The notes: generated by a model not told the origin, from the letters alone. Positions 52,733 to 62,058 are shown, numbered from the stretch's first letter. The stretch: DNA of 64,000 nucleotides from Pseudobutyrivibrio sp. 49 (GCF_900100545.1 NZ_FNDP01000011.1:52991-116990), one strand, 5' to 3'. Numbers and translations: made by a program.

Positions 52733-53560
52733 TTGAAGACCCTACAGGAATTAACACTACTGGACAAATTTTTATTTGATGAAGCAATGGAGGACAGCGA
52801 AACCTATGAAGCATTGCTCAGAATTATTTTAGGAGATGAGGAGCTGAATCTTCTTACGCAATCTCAGACTGAAAAGGAATTTAGAACAGCGCCATGGCTC
52901 AGATCTATAAGGGTTGATGTATTTGCCATGGATGAAAATTCCACCATTTATAATACAGAGATGCAAAAGGAAAAGAGAGATGATCTGATTAAGAGGTCAA
53001 GGTATTATCAGGCATTGATAGACTCATCTTTACTGGCGCCTGGAGAGGTAGATTTTAACAATATTAAAAACACCACAATTATAATGATTACTCCATTTGA
53101 TATGTTTGGCTTGGGAAAATACGTATATGCTTTCGAATATGGATGTACAGATTTTCCAGAACTTAAACTTGAGGATGGTGCCAGACGAATATTCATTAAT
53201 ACTCATGGAAAGAATCATGAAGATGTTTCTTCGGAATTCCTTGCGCTCATGAAATTCATTGAATATAATGAAAATGAAGAAACTATCATTGAATCTTCGC
53301 CAAATCTGGACAAAATCAAAGCCAGAGTTTCACAGGTGAAGGCTAGTGAGGAAGTGGGTGTAAAGTTTATGCAAAGATGGGAAGAAGAAGCTATCATCAG
53401 GCACGATGCTGAAGAAAAAGGCATAGAAAAAGGGACAGATAATACCAGAATTGAATCCATCAGAAACCTCATGAAGAATCTAAAGCTCACCGCCGAAAAA
53501 GCGATGGAAGCTCTGGATATTCCTAAAACTGATTATGAAAAATATAAATCTATGCTTTAA
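52733..53560 (+). CDS. Rpn/PDDEXK_2-family nuclease-like protein
   Basis: 275 residues. TTG 52733 is taken as the start because AGGAGG lies 8 nt upstream and no in-frame ATG fits. DKFLFDEAMED is the family start, and IRVDVFAMDENSTIYNTEMQ gives the D...ExQ catalytic core of the PD-(D/E)XK transposase/Rpn group. The last 40 residues (NLKLTAEKAMEALDIP) form the usual helical tail. Rpn proteins cut DNA and promote RecA-independent recombination; many copies are degenerate. A near relative lies convergent at 54613. Confidence 0.85.
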   Translation: MKTLQELTLLDKFLFDEAMEDSETYEALLRIILGDEELNLLTQSQTEKEFRTAPWLRSIRVDVFAMDENSTIYNTEMQKEKRDDLIKRSRYYQALIDSSLLAPGEVDFNNIKNTTIIMITPFDMFGLGKYVYAFEYGCTDFPELKLEDGARRIFINTHGKNHEDVSSEFLALMKFIEYNENEETIIESSPNLDKIKARVSQVKASEEVGVKFMQRWEEEAIIRHDAEEKGIEKGTDNTRIESIRNLMKNLKLTAEKAMEALDIPKTDYEKYKSML

Positions 53561-53577
53561 GCTGACTTAAGAATCAT

Positions 53578-53608
53578 AGGACTTGACGCTATCCGTCAGG
53601 TCCTTTTT
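53578..53608 (+). terminator. Terminator after the Rpn-like gene
   Basis: AGGACTTGACG pairs with CGTCAGGTCCT across a 5-base loop, followed by T5. Confidence 0.9.
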
Positions 53609-53663
53609 GTATTTAGTAACTTGGTTCTTTCATAGAAATATGCATATGATTATTCTGCAATTA

Positions 53664-53692
53664 TTGACGACATAAAACACTATATATAAAAT
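53664..53692 (+). promoter_or_regulatory. Promoter of the five-span membrane protein
   Basis: TTGACG (53664-53669), a 17-bp spacer and TAAAAT (53687-53692). Confidence 0.7.
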
Positions 53693-53734
53693 AATACTCA
53701 GATATACAAAAATATGGCAAAGGGGGATTAATGT

Positions 53735-54568
53735 ATGAATGTTGTTAGTTGGTTTGTTAAAAACTATGGTGCCATTTCAGCCGTCGTTGGCCCACTTATC
53801 ATTATGGGATGGAGCCTGTGGCATGCCACGCAGATGAATGAGATAGAGGTGCTGATGGCTGGCAATGAGTGGCAGAAGAAAAAAGACATAGGAAGGGCGC
53901 TGGTAGTTTTCTTGACTATGTATTTTTGTAACTGGAGCATGGGGTTGTCTATGTCAGAAAACGTAGCCATGGTATTGTTGCTTATAGCTACATTGTTTTT
54001 AATAGTGTTTGTAGTGTGTTTGATTATTAATGCTATCAATAAAAGTAAAAAAGTTATGGGTGTAGGCAATGCTTTTTTACTTGTTAGTATTTTCTTTACA
54101 GGATGGCTTTTCTCTTGGTATGGCTACAGATATGTAAGTGATGAGAAAAACACTCTTCCTAGTGGTAAGTATGTGGTATATCTAGTGTTTATACTTGCGG
54201 TAACATTGATGGTAGGGCTTTGCACACTGTTGTTTATATCTACTATTAAAAAGCACAGCCGTATTCTCTTGCGTTTACGTGATTTTAAGCCTGAGGATAA
54301 AGAGCTCTACGTGTACTCTAGAGTAGGAGAGGATTTGATCTGTGGTACTGATTCTGATATTTATAAAGCAAAGGATATAATCATAGTACCTGCTGAACGT
54401 GTTAAGGAAAAAGGTTATTCCTACTGTTTTACCAATATCACTTCAGATGAATCTGGAGAGGATAAAAAGCAAAATAAAAAATCTACAATAATCAATATTG
54501 AAGCAGATAGTGTTATAGTGACAAAATCTGAAAAAAGTTCAGACGAGAAAGAAGATAGCGAGGCATAA
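53735..54568 (+). CDS. Membrane protein of unknown function with a cytosolic tail
   Basis: 277 residues. About five hydrophobic segments (near 12-30, 52-70, 76-100, 108-128, 145-170) are followed by a soluble C-terminal part of about 100 residues with VYSRVGEDLICGTDSDIYKA and a Lys/Glu-rich end. AAGGGGG precedes the ATG at 53735; an overlapping ATG 4 bases earlier is out of frame. No family is recognised. It sits between two nuclease-like genes and has its own promoter. Confidence 0.65.
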   Translation: MNVVSWFVKNYGAISAVVGPLIIMGWSLWHATQMNEIEVLMAGNEWQKKKDIGRALVVFLTMYFCNWSMGLSMSENVAMVLLLIATLFLIVFVVCLIINAINKSKKVMGVGNAFLLVSIFFTGWLFSWYGYRYVSDEKNTLPSGKYVVYLVFILAVTLMVGLCTLLFISTIKKHSRILLRLRDFKPEDKELYVYSRVGEDLICGTDSDIYKAKDIIIVPAERVKEKGYSYCFTNITSDESGEDKKQNKKSTIINIEADSVIVTKSEKSSDEKEDSEA

Positions 54569-54573
54569 TATTA

Positions 54574-54603
54574 GGGGCGCCCATAACGGACGCCCCATAT
54601 TTT
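54574..54603. terminator. Shared terminator between convergent genes
   Basis: GGGGCGCCC (54574-54582) and GGACGCCCC (54588-54596) form a GC-rich stem between the membrane protein and the minus-strand PD-(D/E)XK gene. It resembles the terminator at 52151. Confidence 0.65.
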
Positions 54604-54612
54604 ATGTTTGGA

Positions 54613-55482
54613 TTAAAGCATTTTTAAAAGACTTGCTCGCTCGTTCTCAGGAATTTCTAATATATCCATAGCCTGCTCAGTACTTATATTCATATTTTTT
54701 ATAATTTTCTTTAGAGACTCAAGCTTACCTTCAAGCTTGCCTTCAAGCTTACCTTCAAGCTTACCTTTTAGCTCTTTTTCCTCCAATTCATCTTTAAACA
54801 ATTCTCTTAATGCTTCACACATACCATCTTCCTCCTTTACTGAACTAAAAGATGCTCTGTTAATAGGGAAACACACATCCAATATGGCATCAATATTATT
54901 TATATCACCTTGAGTTCTATATTTTTTTGTTTCAGAAACAAATCTTTTAATATCATTGATTTTAGCTTGCTTCTTTAAAATCTTCAAAGCACAGCATGAA
55001 TCATCTTTTATTTGGCTAGTTACAACTACTTGAACAGGTATTGTAAAAATCCCTTCTACAAAATAGATCCCAGGTGCAGGTTTAGAGATAGTTGCACCAT
55101 CTATCTTCAGCTGCTGAAACATTTCCCTTGGATAACTATCCCTGAAAATTGAAACAGTTATGTCACATAAAGGTATTTCATTAACCTTCTTGCCAAGTCC
55201 TTTATAAATCAATGCATAGCCAACAGATTTGTAGAAATCATCTACAGATAATTCATCTTCTGGACTTTTATATTCGATTATGTTGTATCTTCTGAATATG
55301 CTTGCAAAAGAAGAGGAGATTATCTCATCTGTGTTCTTCTTTATAATAAGCATATCCATTCTTAGCGGTTTTCTTGATAGCTCGAATTCAGTGATAAATT
55401 CAAGGTTATCTCTGTAATCTCTAAGCTCCAGCTCGATACCACTATAAAAAGCTGGATGCCATTGAATTTTCTTTTTCTTCAA
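54613..55482 (-). CDS. PD-(D/E)XK nuclease-fold protein with KLEG repeats
   Basis: 289 residues. RKPLRMDMLII then NIIEYKSPEDELS give the D...ExK nuclease core, near residues 40 and 72. The C-terminal helix NMNISTEQAMDILEIPENE parallels NLKLTAEKAMEALDIP of the Rpn-like protein at 52733, so they share an end module. Before it lies KLEGKLEGKLEGKLE, encoded by 12-bp tandem repeats (54719-54768). AAGGAGAA lies just upstream of the ATG on the minus strand. It may be an Rpn/transposase-like nuclease or a relative that lost mobility; the function is unproven. Confidence 0.72.
   Translation of the reverse strand: MKKKKIQWHPAFYSGIELELRDYRDNLEFITEFELSRKPLRMDMLIIKKNTDEIISSSFASIFRRYNIIEYKSPEDELSVDDFYKSVGYALIYKGLGKKVNEIPLCDITVSIFRDSYPREMFQQLKIDGATISKPAPGIYFVEGIFTIPVQVVVTSQIKDDSCCALKILKKQAKINDIKRFVSETKKYRTQGDINNIDAILDVCFPINRASFSSVKEEDGMCEALRELFKDELEEKELKGKLEGKLEGKLEGKLESLKKIIKNMNISTEQAMDILEIPENERASLLKML
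54719..54768. repeat. 12-bp tandem repeat coding for KLEG
   Basis: About four copies of AAGCTTACCTTC (with one G change) lie in frame in the gene at 54613-55482. Slippage would add or remove four residues per unit without breaking the frame. Confidence 0.88.
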
Positions 55483-55588
55483 TTAAGTTCTCCTTCATTA
55501 TAATTTAAAAATTTGTACATTCAAAGGAAAACTTTATCTAGGTTTTCATATTGGTTAATGCCTCCCTTCGACAGGAAAAAATGGATAT

Positions 55589-55622
55589 AAAAAACAGACA
55601 AACCTTTCTAGAAGTTTGTCTG
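55589..55622 (-). terminator. Minus-strand terminator in an intergenic region
   Basis: On the minus strand CAGACAAAC (55622-55614) pairs with GTTTGTCTG (55603-55595), followed by T6 (55594-55589). No minus-strand gene lies upstream of it, so it either ends a small unannotated transcript from 55623-55830 or blocks antisense reading. The rest of 55483-55767 shows nothing else. Confidence 0.6.
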
Positions 55623-55767
55623 CCCAATAATCAAAGCCAACCAAATATAAAATGCACCTAGCGATAAATTGTATTACGAAATCGTACTTAATGCTATACA
55701 AAAATACACTGCTTTTGTTATTAAACTATTGTTGATGATGCTATCATCTATAATAATTACAAAAAAG

Positions 55768-55796
55768 TTACAAAAATATTTAAAATATGTTATAAT
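55768..55796 (+). promoter_or_regulatory. Promoter of the beta-helix protein
   Basis: TTACAA (55768-55773), a 17-bp spacer and TATAAT (55791-55796). Confidence 0.75.
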
Positions 55797-55830
55797 CGAC
55801 AGGAACACAACTTTGTTGAAAGGAGAATTG

Positions 55831-57180
55831 ATGAAGAAAAGATTATTATTGCTTTCCTCGGTTCTGGTAGCACTTGTTGCTTTGGGAAGTACCTCTATCA
55901 CTACGGAAGCAAAGAATAGTCCAAAAGTTATCGAGGTAGGCAAGGACACTAAAACAATTACTCAGGCCATTGAAGCTGCTGAATCGGGGGATACCATTTT
56001 AGTTCCTGCCAGAGTGTATAAGGAACAGCTTTATATTGATCAGGAGAAAAGTGGAATCACTATTAAAGGTGAGAACGGTACAATTTTAGATGGTTCAGGT
56101 ATCAAGCCCGGCAGAAACACTGGCACCATGGTTTACATTAATGCATCAAATGTCACTATAGAGAATCTGGAAATCACTGGTCTCTACATAAACAAGCCAT
56201 CTGCGAAGGTTGCTCCTATTGGTATTGAGGTTGGTGAGTCTTCTTGTAATGTCACAATCTCCAGATGCAAAATCCATGATATGGGTTGCAAATATGTAGA
56301 TGATTCCGAGAATTACAATGCTCACGGAATACTGGTTTCAAGTGATCCTGATGATAACAGGCACCCGATTTCTAATATTGATATATTAAATTGTGAACTA
56401 TACAATCTTAACCTTGGCCAGAGCGAGACCATTGCCATTAATGGATATGTCAAAGGCTTTGAGATTTCAGGTAATTACATACATGACTGTGACAATATTG
56501 GAATTGACGCTATAGGTTATGAGCATTCCACTAAAAATAAAAACGATACCGCCAAAAGAGGTAGTATTCATGATAATACCGTTGTAAATATTTCTTCTGA
56601 CCCAGCTACAAATGTTACTTATGATTGTAAGTGCGCCGGTGGGATTTATGTTGATGGAGGACAGGATATCGATATCTATGATAATTTTGTTATGAATTGT
56701 GATATTGGTATAGAAGTGTCCTGTGAGCACAAAGGAAAAAACACCCGTGATATTAATGTCACAAATAATACACTGGTCAATAATGATGGCTACGCTGGAA
56801 TTAGTATTGGAGGTAGTGACAGAAGAAACGGAACTGCCGTTGATTGCAGATTTTCACGTAACACTGTGCTGAATTCTGAGAACAGCTGCATGGTGGTGCA
56901 GAATGCCAGCGATGCCACCAATGTCGTTGAAAACAATCTGTTTATTGCAGCCAATGATGCAAAGGTTTATTCAGAGACCCTTGGTAGAAAAAGTCATGGG
57001 AACACTATAAAGGATAATTTGGCTAATAAAAATATCCAGTCAGGCTCCAACAATCAGGTGATAAATATTGACAGCGTTGTTGTTGATGATAAGAATCAGC
57101 TTGTCACCGTAGAAACTGATGCATTCATTACTAATAACTCTTCTGATAGTACAGTTCTTCCTGGAGGAGTAGAAGATTAA
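55831..57180 (+). CDS. Secreted right-handed parallel beta-helix protein
   Basis: 449 residues from ATG 55831 (AAAGGAG upstream; the longer open frame before it runs through the promoter). Signal peptide KKRLLLLSSVLVALVAL, cleavage near TTEAKN. SGDTILVPARVYKEQLYI, GITIKGENGTILDGSG and repeated short strands such as ISGNYIHDCDNIGIDAIGY and VTNNTLVNNDGYAGISI are typical of pectate-lyase-like or NosD-like beta-helices. No catalytic set for a named lyase family can be fixed, so polysaccharide lyase or binding protein both remain possible. A terminator follows 20 nt on. Confidence 0.8.
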   Translation: MKKRLLLLSSVLVALVALGSTSITTEAKNSPKVIEVGKDTKTITQAIEAAESGDTILVPARVYKEQLYIDQEKSGITIKGENGTILDGSGIKPGRNTGTMVYINASNVTIENLEITGLYINKPSAKVAPIGIEVGESSCNVTISRCKIHDMGCKYVDDSENYNAHGILVSSDPDDNRHPISNIDILNCELYNLNLGQSETIAINGYVKGFEISGNYIHDCDNIGIDAIGYEHSTKNKNDTAKRGSIHDNTVVNISSDPATNVTYDCKCAGGIYVDGGQDIDIYDNFVMNCDIGIEVSCEHKGKNTRDINVTNNTLVNNDGYAGISIGGSDRRNGTAVDCRFSRNTVLNSENSCMVVQNASDATNVVENNLFIAANDAKVYSETLGRKSHGNTIKDNLANKNIQSGSNNQVINIDSVVVDDKNQLVTVETDAFITNNSSDSTVLPGGVED

Positions 57181-57200
57181 ACTACCTATATGATATGAAA

Positions 57201-57229
57201 GGATGTTGCTTTGGCGACATCCTTTTTTG
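57201..57229 (+). terminator. Terminator after the beta-helix gene
   Basis: GGATGTTGC pairs with GCGACATCC across 5 bases (G-U pair included), followed by T6. Confidence 0.9.
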
Positions 57230-57350
57230 TGTTCCAACACAATCAGCTGATATAACAAAAAGGAACATATATTCGTACATAAATAAGGACACTCGAAAGA
57301 ATTATACTCTTATCATCCTAAAGATAGCTTATGAACGGAGGTACTTATTT

Positions 57351-57542
57351 ATGAGAAAAAGATTAGACAAAGAACTGATAGTTTCTTTTGCTGTTTTGGC
57401 ATTATCCTTTGCTTTAGGAATAATATTTCTTATTCTATTCATTTTTGGTATAGATTTGTCTGAACATACCGCTGGAATAGTAGGTTCTTATTCGGGATTA
57501 TCAGGTGGTATATGGCTCTTTTTACTTTGCCGGAACTGTTGA
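57351..57542 (+). CDS. Small two-span membrane protein
   Basis: 63 residues from ATG 57351 with CGGAGG 9 nt upstream; the longer frame starting within the terminator is not used. Hydrophobic segments at about 9-33 and 41-60 and a basic N-terminus (RKRLDKE) suggest both ends inside. It ends LLCRNC. No family is recognised. Confidence 0.6.
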   Translation: MRKRLDKELIVSFAVLALSFALGIIFLILFIFGIDLSEHTAGIVGSYSGLSGGIWLFLLCRNC

Positions 57543-57657
57543 CTATGAATTGACGTTTATCTATAATTAAATTATCTATATATAGTGTGATATAAGGGGC
57601 TCAGTAGCAATCTCTAGTGTTGTTGCACCTGTCACAGGAAATGGAAGGTAATTTGTT

Positions 57658-59094
57658 ATGAATAAATTGATGAGAAGAACAATTAGTGTTTTAGCTATAG
57701 TTATGCTCGTTTTTGCTATGAATATTGTGGTATTCGCTCAGGGCACCACTATGATTGCAGTTTCTAAGAATTCTCCTGCCGTTGGAGATAAGGTTACAGT
57801 GTCTGTTACAGCTTCAGAGTCAGGCACTATCACTGTCAAATATACATCAGCTATGCTTACCTTTGTTAGCTGCACAGGCTCTGGATACACCACCTCTGGT
57901 AATTCAGTTTCTTTCTCTGGAAAGTCAGGTGATGTTGTTTTCACAGCTGCAGCATCAGGCACAGCATCTATCATAGTTTCATCTACTTCATGCTCAGGTA
58001 GCAGTACTACACTTTCAATAGGTGGTGGTGCCGCACCAGCAGAGCCAGCAGCACAGGAAACAACAGCAGCACAGGAGACTACAGAGGTAGCAGTAGAAGA
58101 AGAGCCAGTAGCAGAGGCGGCACCAGCGGAGGAGGCTCCAGCAGAAGTTGCTGCAACACCAGCAGAAGGTGCAGTTGGTACGCTTAATGGTAGCGGCGGC
58201 TTCGATATTAATGGTGTTTCATACGTTGTATCAGAACGTTACTCAGATTCAGAAATGCCATCAGGCTTTTCAAAGACTACAGTTACAATTGGCTCTAGCA
58301 CCTACAGCGAGCCTACAAATGGAAACATCACACTTCTTTATTTAAAGCCAGCTGATAATACTGCAGGTTCAGGTGTTTTCTATTTATATAATGCAGAAGC
58401 TGGTACAGTTTCAGAATTTTTAATGCTTGGTTCATCTAAGAATTATGTTATTGTTTCATCTTCAAACGAAGGTCCTTCAGCTGACTTCACACCTACTTCA
58501 CTTGAGGTTACAGGTGGCACAGCTACAGCCTATACACTTGGCGGTTCAGATTTCTACTATGTATATGGTACAAATAACGCAGGCGCCACAGGTTGGTTTG
58601 TATACGATAGCGCTAATCAGACAGTTTCAAGAATGGACGAAGCGCTCCTTTCTTTAGCAGGTTCTGGAAGCAGTGCAGATGTAGACGATACAGCAGCTGC
58701 TGTAAATGATAATGTAGATATTTATGTTAGTAAGCTTGATACCTATCGCAAGGTAATCATGGGACTTATTATTTTCTGTGTCATCCTTGTATTCTTACTA
58801 ATCAATTCTTTTGTTAAGTCTCGCGACAAAGAAGATGATTTCGATGGAGATGTATTTGCAGAAGCTCCAGAGAAGACAAAAACACCACGCAGATTACCTC
58901 GTTCAATTGTATTCAATCGTCATTCAAGGGAAGAGGATGAAGAGGAGGATTACGATGAAGAGGAATACGAAGATGAGAAAGAATATGATGATGAGTACGA
59001 GGATGCTCGTTCTACAACATATATTGAGTCAGCTTCAAACTATGATTCTCGTAGAAACTCAAGCTTAAATATGATGGATCTTAATGATCTTTAA
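57658..59094 (+). CDS. Exported protein with a cohesin-like domain, C-terminal membrane span and acidic tail
   Basis: 478 residues. Signal peptide (MRRTISVLAIVMLVFAM, cleavage near FAQG). Residues about 30-120 resemble a cohesin/Ig-like sandwich (VGDKVTVSVTASESGTITVKY). A Glu/Pro/Ala-rich stretch (about 128-170) links to a second globular part. A membrane span lies at about 367-388 (VIMGLIIFCVILVFLLI). A cytosolic tail of about 90 residues is packed with Asp, Glu and Tyr. The cohesin-like part should face outside. It is 14 nt upstream of clpC, so cotranscribed. Function unknown. Confidence 0.7.
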   Translation: MNKLMRRTISVLAIVMLVFAMNIVVFAQGTTMIAVSKNSPAVGDKVTVSVTASESGTITVKYTSAMLTFVSCTGSGYTTSGNSVSFSGKSGDVVFTAAASGTASIIVSSTSCSGSSTTLSIGGGAAPAEPAAQETTAAQETTEVAVEEEPVAEAAPAEEAPAEVAATPAEGAVGTLNGSGGFDINGVSYVVSERYSDSEMPSGFSKTTVTIGSSTYSEPTNGNITLLYLKPADNTAGSGVFYLYNAEAGTVSEFLMLGSSKNYVIVSSSNEGPSADFTPTSLEVTGGTATAYTLGGSDFYYVYGTNNAGATGWFVYDSANQTVSRMDEALLSLAGSGSSADVDDTAAAVNDNVDIYVSKLDTYRKVIMGLIIFCVILVFLLINSFVKSRDKEDDFDGDVFAEAPEKTKTPRRLPRSIVFNRHSREEDEEEDYDEEEYEDEKEYDDEYEDARSTTYIESASNYDSRRNSSLNMMDLNDL

Positions 59095-59108
59095 TAAAGG
59101 AGAAGATA

Positions 59109-61547
59109 ATGGAATATTCAAAGCAGGCGAAACGAGCTATTTCAGGTGCATCAAAACTTTCAAAATCACTGCAGCATAGCTATGTCGGTACAGAACACCT
59201 CCTTATCTCTATCATAGAACAGGAGAATTCTCTTGCTGCCAAGGTTTTGAATTCTAATGGTGTAGACAAACAGGCTCTTCTTAAGTTAGTGGAGGAGCTT
59301 ATCTCTCCAGGTGGAGATGTGGTAATCAGGGAAAGAGATGGCTACACTCCAAAGATGGAGCAGCTTTTAGACCATGCAGCTGATGAGGCTGAAAAGTGCA
59401 ATTCTAAAACTATAGGTACAGAGCACCTTCTTCTTGCAATGATTCGTATGCAGGATTGTTCTGGTGCAAGACTTCTCAATTCATTGGATGTTAACCCACA
59501 CAAGCTTTTCTCAGAGCTTGTAGCAGGAATGGGTGCAGAAGGCACTGTATATAAGGAAGAAATGCAGGCTATTAACAGTGGCCGTGCAAGACGTAATGAA
59601 GTATCATATTTGGATCAGTTTTCTCGTGATCTTACAGCTATGGCTGAAGAGGGCGAGTTGGATCCTATAGTTGGACGTGATACAGAGATTCAGCGTGTTA
59701 TTCAGATTTTATCTAGACGAGGAAAGAACAATCCTTGTCTTATCGGTGAGCCAGGTGTTGGTAAGACAGCCATCGTTGAAGGCTTGGCTCAGCGTATAGT
59801 TGAAGGAAATGTTCCTGATTCTGTTAGCGACCTTCGAGTGCTTTCACTGGATTTATCAGGTATGGTTGCAGGATCAAAATACCGTGGTGAATTCGAAGAG
59901 CGAATCAAAAAGGTTATCGCAGAAGTTGTTGAAGAGGGGAATATCCTTCTCTTTATCGACGAGATTCATACACTTATCGGTGCTGGTGGAGCAGAAGGTG
60001 CTATTGATGCCTCTAATATTTTAAAGCCAGCAATGGCTCGTGGCGAGATTCAGATTCTCGGTGCTACTACCATTACAGAATATCGTAAATACGTAGAAAA
60101 GGATGCGGCTCTCGAGAGACGTTTCCAGCCAGTTATGATTGAAGAGCCTTCTGAGGAGGAGACTATCGAAATCCTTAAGGGCGTTAGATATCTTTACGAA
60201 GAACATCACGGAGTTGTCATCCCAGACGAGGCTGTTGAAGCATGTGTTACTTTATCAGAAAGATACATTGCTGATAGATTCCTTCCTGATAAAGCTATTG
60301 ATTTAATGGATGAAGCAGCAGCTTCATTGAAGCTTTCTTTTGTAAAGCGCGTACCTAAGGATGACACTCTGATTACTCAGATTCAGCAGTTGGCTGATGA
60401 CATGGAGCAGGCTATCATTGATGGTGACATAGCTCAGGCTAGTATCATCAAAAAGCAAAAGGACGAGCTCGTTGCAAAGAAGGAAGCAGAGGACAAGAAG
60501 GCTGCTAAAAAGCGTAAAGCAAAACCTGCTGTTCTTACAGAAAATGATGTTGCTACAGTTGTAGCTCTTTGGACAAAGATTCCAGTTGCAAAGCTTACAG
60601 AGCAGGAGTCTGTGCGCCTTAGAAAAATAGAAAGCATTTTACATAAGAGAGTAATTGGTCAGGAGGAAGCTGTTTCTGCGGTTGCAAGAGCAGTCCGCCG
60701 TGGTCGTGTTGGATTAAAAGAAAAGGGACGTCCTATTGGTTCGTTCTTATTCTTAGGACCTACAGGTGTAGGTAAAACAGAGATTTCCAAAGCTTTGGCT
60801 GAGGCTGTCTTTGGAACAGAATCTTCTATGATTCGTGTTGATATGAGTGAGTACATGGAGAAACACTCTGTGTCAAAGATGATTGGATCACCTCCAGGAT
60901 ATGTTGGTTACGATGAGGGCGGTCAGCTTTCTGAAAAGGTTCGCCGAAATCCATATTCGGTAATCCTTTTTGATGAGATTGAAAAGGCACACCCTGATGT
61001 ATTCAATGTCCTTCTTCAGATTTTGGATGACGGTCACGTTACAGATTCTCAGGGACGTAAAGTAGACTTTAAAAATACTATCATTATCATGACATCTAAT
61101 GCTGGTGCCCAGGCTATTATTGAGCCAAAGAAGCTTGGCTTTGCATCAAAGGAGGATGCCAACAAAGATTACGAATTCATGAAAAATGGCGTTATGGAAG
61201 AGGTGAAGCGTATCTTCAAGCCAGAATTCCTGAATCGTATTGATGAGACTATCGTATTCCGTGCTCTTACCAAGGACGATATGAAGCAGATTGCCGGACT
61301 TCAGGTTAAGCAGTTTGTTGCACGTTGCAAGGAGCAGATGGATATCGATGTATCTATCCCTGTTGCTGTAAAGACATGGATTGTAGAAAAAGCATATGAT
61401 CCTAAATATGGTGCCAGACCTATCCGCCGCAAGATTCAGACTTCCCTCGAGGATGTTATGGCAGAAGAGATTCTTGCAGGCAAATTCAAGTCTGGTGATT
61501 CCGTAAAGGCTAAGGTTAAAGCGGACACTGTTGTTTTTGAAAAATAA
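59109..61547 (+). CDS. clpC: ATP-dependent Clp protease ATP-binding subunit ClpC
   Basis: 812 residues. Two Clp-N repeats (about 1-145), AAA1 with Walker A GEPGVGKTAI (about 212), a UVR-like coiled segment (about 420-450, MEQAIIDGDIAQASIIKKQKDE) that marks ClpC, and AAA2 with GPTGVGKTEI (about 550). It unfolds proteins for ClpP. The usual ctsR-mcsA-mcsB partners are absent here and no CtsR-type operator is evident upstream. Instead it follows a membrane protein gene, which is unusual. Confidence 0.95.
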   Translation: MEYSKQAKRAISGASKLSKSLQHSYVGTEHLLISIIEQENSLAAKVLNSNGVDKQALLKLVEELISPGGDVVIRERDGYTPKMEQLLDHAADEAEKCNSKTIGTEHLLLAMIRMQDCSGARLLNSLDVNPHKLFSELVAGMGAEGTVYKEEMQAINSGRARRNEVSYLDQFSRDLTAMAEEGELDPIVGRDTEIQRVIQILSRRGKNNPCLIGEPGVGKTAIVEGLAQRIVEGNVPDSVSDLRVLSLDLSGMVAGSKYRGEFEERIKKVIAEVVEEGNILLFIDEIHTLIGAGGAEGAIDASNILKPAMARGEIQILGATTITEYRKYVEKDAALERRFQPVMIEEPSEEETIEILKGVRYLYEEHHGVVIPDEAVEACVTLSERYIADRFLPDKAIDLMDEAAASLKLSFVKRVPKDDTLITQIQQLADDMEQAIIDGDIAQASIIKKQKDELVAKKEAEDKKAAKKRKAKPAVLTENDVATVVALWTKIPVAKLTEQESVRLRKIESILHKRVIGQEEAVSAVARAVRRGRVGLKEKGRPIGSFLFLGPTGVGKTEISKALAEAVFGTESSMIRVDMSEYMEKHSVSKMIGSPPGYVGYDEGGQLSEKVRRNPYSVILFDEIEKAHPDVFNVLLQILDDGHVTDSQGRKVDFKNTIIIMTSNAGAQAIIEPKKLGFASKEDANKDYEFMKNGVMEEVKRIFKPEFLNRIDETIVFRALTKDDMKQIAGLQVKQFVARCKEQMDIDVSIPVAVKTWIVEKAYDPKYGARPIRRKIQTSLEDVMAEEILAGKFKSGDSVKAKVKADTVVFEK

Positions 61548-61568
61548 TAATTTTCACGCAGTCATTTA

Positions 61569-61597
61569 TTGTTAAAACCAAATTCCTTTGCTATAAT
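61569..61597 (+). promoter_or_regulatory. Promoter upstream of the gene at 61645
   Basis: TTGTTA (61569-61574), a 17-bp spacer and TGCTATAAT (-10 at 61592-61597), an extended -10. Confidence 0.75.
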
Positions 61598-61644
61598 TTG
61601 CATAAGACAATCTGCAATTAAGCAGTGGCATAGGAGGAGTAAGG

Positions 61645-62058
61645 ATGGCTGTTATTAGCGAGTTAATTCGCACTGAAGCAGATGGAAGTATCAGCTTTGG
61701 CGATTACACCTTGGCTGACAAGAAAAAGCTTGAGGATTTTAAACACGAAGGGGATTTGTACAAGGTAAAGACTTTTTCAGACATTACCAAGCTCGAGAAA
61801 AACGGAATGTTTGTATACGAGTCAGTGCCAGGCACAGCAGTTGAAAAGTTCAATTGCACATCAGATGCTGTTTCCTTTACAGTAGAGGGTAAAGGCGATG
61901 CGATGATTACCTTGGAGCTGGAACCAGAAACAGAGTACGCTATTACTGTTGGTGGTTCTGATGCCGGACAAATGAAGACTAATCTTGGAGGAAAGCTTAA
62001 TTTATCAGTAGAGCTTGATCCAGGGGTTGCTGTTGAAGTACAGGTAAAGAGAATTTAA
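61645..62058 (+). CDS. Conserved Lachnospiraceae protein of unknown function
   Basis: 137 residues. AGGAGG precedes the ATG. It begins ISELIRTEADGSISFGDYTLADK, with VKTFSDITKLEKNGMFVYESVPG in the middle and a beta-rich second half. I recall similar proteins in Lachnospiraceae that are sometimes labelled endosialidase without evidence; no catalytic residues support that. It has its own promoter and terminator, but radA begins inside or just after that terminator. Confidence 0.65.
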   Translation: MAVISELIRTEADGSISFGDYTLADKKKLEDFKHEGDLYKVKTFSDITKLEKNGMFVYESVPGTAVEKFNCTSDAVSFTVEGKGDAMITLELEPETEYAITVGGSDAGQMKTNLGGKLNLSVELDPGVAVEVQVKRI

